Shown one piece after another: positions 5,586 to 7,156 of a stretch of 7,156 nt of DNA (its first letter is position 1; each line of letters begins with the position of its first letter). The notes under the pieces are model-generated. The model saw only the letters and a program-made list of their open reading frames with translations. It was not told where the DNA came from and did no database searches. The translations under genes and the position numbers were made by a program. The DNA is from Cytophagales bacterium (GTDB lineage: Bacteria; Bacteroidota; Bacteroidia; Cytophagales; Cyclobacteriaceae). The stretch is from assembly GCA_003537495.1 (NCBI GenBank), contig DPSB01000440.1, forward strand, positions 1-7,156, in the 5' to 3' direction.

Positions 5586-6167
5586 TTAATCGCGCTTATC
5601 AATTACAACTCCAGTGAAGTTAAGTTTACCGTTAAACGGAGTGAGTGCGCCAGAAGCAGATCGATAGGCTATCTCGCCATCAAAATCAATGGTCATGGTT
5701 TGACCGGGCTCCAAACCGCCCTTTATAATTAGAGGTGATTTGGTACCAGAGTCAGGCGTATCAACAGTCTTGTCTTCAAAACCACCGAAGATGTAACTCA
5801 GGTTAGAGCCATCGGTTACATTATCCCAAAACCGATGGAGTGTATAATCACCTGCCATTGGCAGATTAGGATTAGCACTTGCTACTTCAAGCGCTATGAA
5901 ATAGGTAGCATTGCTGTAGTGATCAAGCGAAAATCCATTTTTATCAGGTAATAGTTCGCCATCGGAAATCATGTAATCGCGGTACGTGTAATTTACAGCG
6001 CCCTCATACCCACCTTGTACGCGTAGGTAGAGTTTGGCTTCTTTTAAAGAAATCGTTTTGTTATCGGTTTGAAACTCAAGTTTGGGTTCTGCATCATCGT
6101 CTTTGCAAGAAATCAAGATTAAAATACTGAAGGCTAAAAACAGCGTGCTCGATAAAAAGTTTTTCAT
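5586..6167 (-). CDS. Lipoprotein of unknown function (193 aa)
   Basis: Residues 1-20 are a signal peptide (MKNFLSSTLFLAFSILILIS) with lipobox LISC, so C21 is the lipidation site. It is followed by KDDDAEPK, an acidic tether typical of Bacteroidota lipoproteins. The mature part of about 170 residues has no motif I can name. It appears beta-rich, with segments such as AKLYLRVQGGYEGAVNYTYR and, near the end, MTIDFDGEIAYRSASGALTP followed by FNGKLNFTGVVID. Phrases such as ATYFIALEVAS and GDYTLHRFW also look like strands of a barrel or sandwich. No cysteine remains after lipidation. The ATG at 6167 sits right at the signal peptide. The upstream 120 bp carry an inverted repeat and a possible promoter, and a weak terminator follows, so it may be its own unit. 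A substrate or adhesion role would be a guess. Confidence 0.85.
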   Translation of the reverse strand: MKNFLSSTLFLAFSILILISCKDDDAEPKLEFQTDNKTISLKEAKLYLRVQGGYEGAVNYTYRDYMISDGELLPDKNGFSLDHYSNATYFIALEVASANPNLPMAGDYTLHRFWDNVTDGSNLSYIFGGFEDKTVDTPDSGTKSPLIIKGGLEPGQTMTIDFDGEIAYRSASGALTPFNGKLNFTGVVIDKRD

Positions 6168-6181
6168 AAACGGTTAAGTAA

Positions 6182-6211
6182 AGTTTGGGTGATTGGAATG
6201 TCAATCAAACT
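6182..6211. promoter_or_regulatory. Interrupted inverted repeat and possible promoter upstream of the 193-aa lipoprotein
   Basis: TGATTG (6190-6195) and CAATCA (6202-6207) flank a 6-bp loop. AGTTT (6182-6186) and AAACT (6207-6211) extend the symmetry across a 3-4 bp bulge. The repeat ends 14 bp before the ATG at 6167. Its upstream edge overlaps TAGAGTTTG on the minus strand (6214-6206), which is TAnnTTTG with one extra spacer base. It could be an operator over the promoter or a leader hairpin. The symmetry is visible; the role is inference. Confidence 0.3.
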
Positions 6212-6251
6212 CTAATTAACCGAACTAGCTTTATAGATCAGGCGCAATTGA

Positions 6252-6267
6252 GGGTTCGTAACAACCC
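6252..6267 (-). other. Small hairpin downstream of the response regulator gene
   Basis: GGGTT (6252-6256) and AACCC (6263-6267) form a 5-bp stem with a 6-nt loop, 20 bp past the response regulator stop. No T-tract follows on the minus strand, so it is not a standard intrinsic terminator. It may mark the 3' end of the kinase/regulator transcript or be chance. Confidence 0.2.
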
Positions 6268-6287
6268 GATTAGAATTCGTGGCTCCT

Positions 6288-7022
6288 TTACGAGAATCTG
6301 GAAATTACATCGATAAGTATTTCGCGTTTGCGCGATGAAACCGGAACTTCACTACCATCTTTCAGCACGATACCACCATCGCGCTTATTGAACTGTTGCA
6401 GGTAGCTAAGGTTTACGAGATGACTTTGGTGAACCCTTAGAAAATTTAAGGGTGTTAACAGATCGTCATACTCCTTCAGGGGCCGCGATACCACAATGGG
6501 TGACTGATCGGAAAGAAAAAAGGTGGTGTAATTATCGGAAGCCTCACAACGGATTATGGAAGACACCGATACCACATACATGGCATTTAAATCTTTTAGC
6601 ACAATCTTCCGATCAGTTGAAGTCATAGGTTGAACAGCCTGCTTCAATACATCCATAATCTGATTCCAGGGCTGAGCCGGTTTTAAACGCTCTAGCGTCT
6701 GCTGCAACTCATCTACATCAATGGGTTTTATCAGGTAATCAATTGCACTAAACCGAAAGGCCTGCAAGGCAAACTCCTGGTGACCGGAAACAATAACTAA
6801 CTTAAAAGGTATGGTCGGCAATTGTTTTAATAAATCGAAGCCAGTACCATCCGGCATCATCACATCAAGAAAAACAAGATCGGGTTGATAACTGGCTATC
6901 AGTTTTAATCCGGCAGCAACATGATCCGCCTCCTGAATCGTACAATCCGGCTGAAGTGTTGTTAAAAAATACCGAAGCGTTTTCCGCGCATCCGGCTCAT
7001 CATCAATGATGGCTACCTTCAT
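6288..7022 (-). CDS. LytTR-family response regulator
   Basis: This 244-aa two-component response regulator is a predicted DNA-binding transcription factor. Residues 1-115 are a receiver domain with the acidic pair D7/D8, phospho-acceptor D53 in LVFLDVMMPDGTGF, S79 in the switch position (VIVSGH) and conserved K99 in YLIKPID. After a linker, residues about 138-244 are a LytTR DNA-binding domain, with RCEASDNYTTFFL, a VVSRPLKEYDDLL segment, RVHQSHLVNLSYLQQF and the closing VPVSSRKRE. All receiver residues needed for phosphorylation are present and the length is normal. It starts 9 bp after the stop of the histidine kinase gene, so the two are almost certainly co-transcribed and the kinase is its cognate partner. 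Its targets cannot be read here; the lipoprotein gene immediately downstream is a natural candidate, but no LytTR direct-repeat site was identified. Confidence 0.95.
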   Translation of the reverse strand: MKVAIIDDEPDARKTLRYFLTTLQPDCTIQEADHVAAGLKLIASYQPDLVFLDVMMPDGTGFDLLKQLPTIPFKLVIVSGHQEFALQAFRFSAIDYLIKPIDVDELQQTLERLKPAQPWNQIMDVLKQAVQPMTSTDRKIVLKDLNAMYVVSVSSIIRCEASDNYTTFFLSDQSPIVVSRPLKEYDDLLTPLNFLRVHQSHLVNLSYLQQFNKRDGGIVLKDGSEVPVSSRKREILIDVISRFS

Positions 7023-7031
7023 GCTGGAAAT

Positions 7032-7156
7032 TTACGAATAGATTGGCAATGTTAACTGCACAAGTGTGCCAATTCCGGAAGGCGCATTACCAACATGAAG
7101 TGAAATAGCTCTTGGATTGGATTTATTGATGAGCGCAATACGCTCCTGAATAATTT
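7032..7156 (-). CDS. Sensor histidine kinase, C-terminal fragment (LytS-like)
   Basis: The last 40 codons of a gene enter from the high-coordinate end, with stop TAA at 7034-7032. The fragment reads IIQERIALINKSNPRAISLH and then VGNAPSGIGTLVQLTLPIYS. This is the end of a HATPase_c ATP-binding domain: the N-x-x-ERI helix after the G2 box, a strand, then GTLVQLTLPI, where GT is the conserved turn before the last strand. This ending, followed 9 bp later by a LytTR response regulator, fits the LytS/YesM-like kinases common in Bacteroidota. The sensor, membrane segments and phospho-accepting histidine lie outside the window, so the signal is unknown. Confidence in the domain is high; the subfamily is inferred from the partner. 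Confidence 0.85.
   Translation of the reverse strand, partial: IIQERIALINKSNPRAISLHVGNAPSGIGTLVQLTLPIYS

Overview
The window reads as chromosome of a member of the Bacteroidota, most likely Cytophagales or a near relative. Four things point there: a large secreted protein ending in a type IX secretion (T9SS) type A sorting domain, lipoproteins with an acidic or lysine-rich stretch right after the lipobox cysteine, a LytTR response regulator paired with a histidine kinase, and starts with no Shine-Dalgarno plus one exact TAnnTTTG promoter element. Every gene I can support is on the minus strand, so transcription runs from high to low coordinates.

Region by region, in the direction of transcription: (1) 7156-6288 holds the last 40 codons of a sensor histidine kinase and a complete LytTR response regulator 9 bp downstream. 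(2) 6287-5586 holds a non-coding stretch with an inverted repeat and a 193-aa lipoprotein, followed by a weak terminator. (3) 5404-792 is a compact four-gene cluster: a 924-aa T9SS-secreted protein with 14 GloVer-type repeats, a 144-aa lipoprotein with a lipocalin-like look, a 50-residue ORF with spacings of 6 and 9 bp to its neighbours, and a 398-aa exported helical protein of unknown function. A good intrinsic terminator follows at 768-733. (4) 722-1 holds a membrane-anchored LuxR-type regulator with its own promoter, preferred GTG start and a 142-aa product, an intergenic region with two inverted repeats, and the first 24 codons of a DUF4199-type membrane protein.

The four-gene cluster is probably an envelope or surface module: one exported repeat protein, one lipoprotein and one exported helical protein, with a small basic peptide between them. 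Its function cannot be read from sequence. The LuxR/DUF4199 pair looks like a separate membrane-linked regulatory module, and the kinase/regulator pair a third unit. No mobile elements, CRISPR arrays, rRNA or tRNA genes were seen. There is no gene-free stretch longer than 300 bases; the longest is 73-264.
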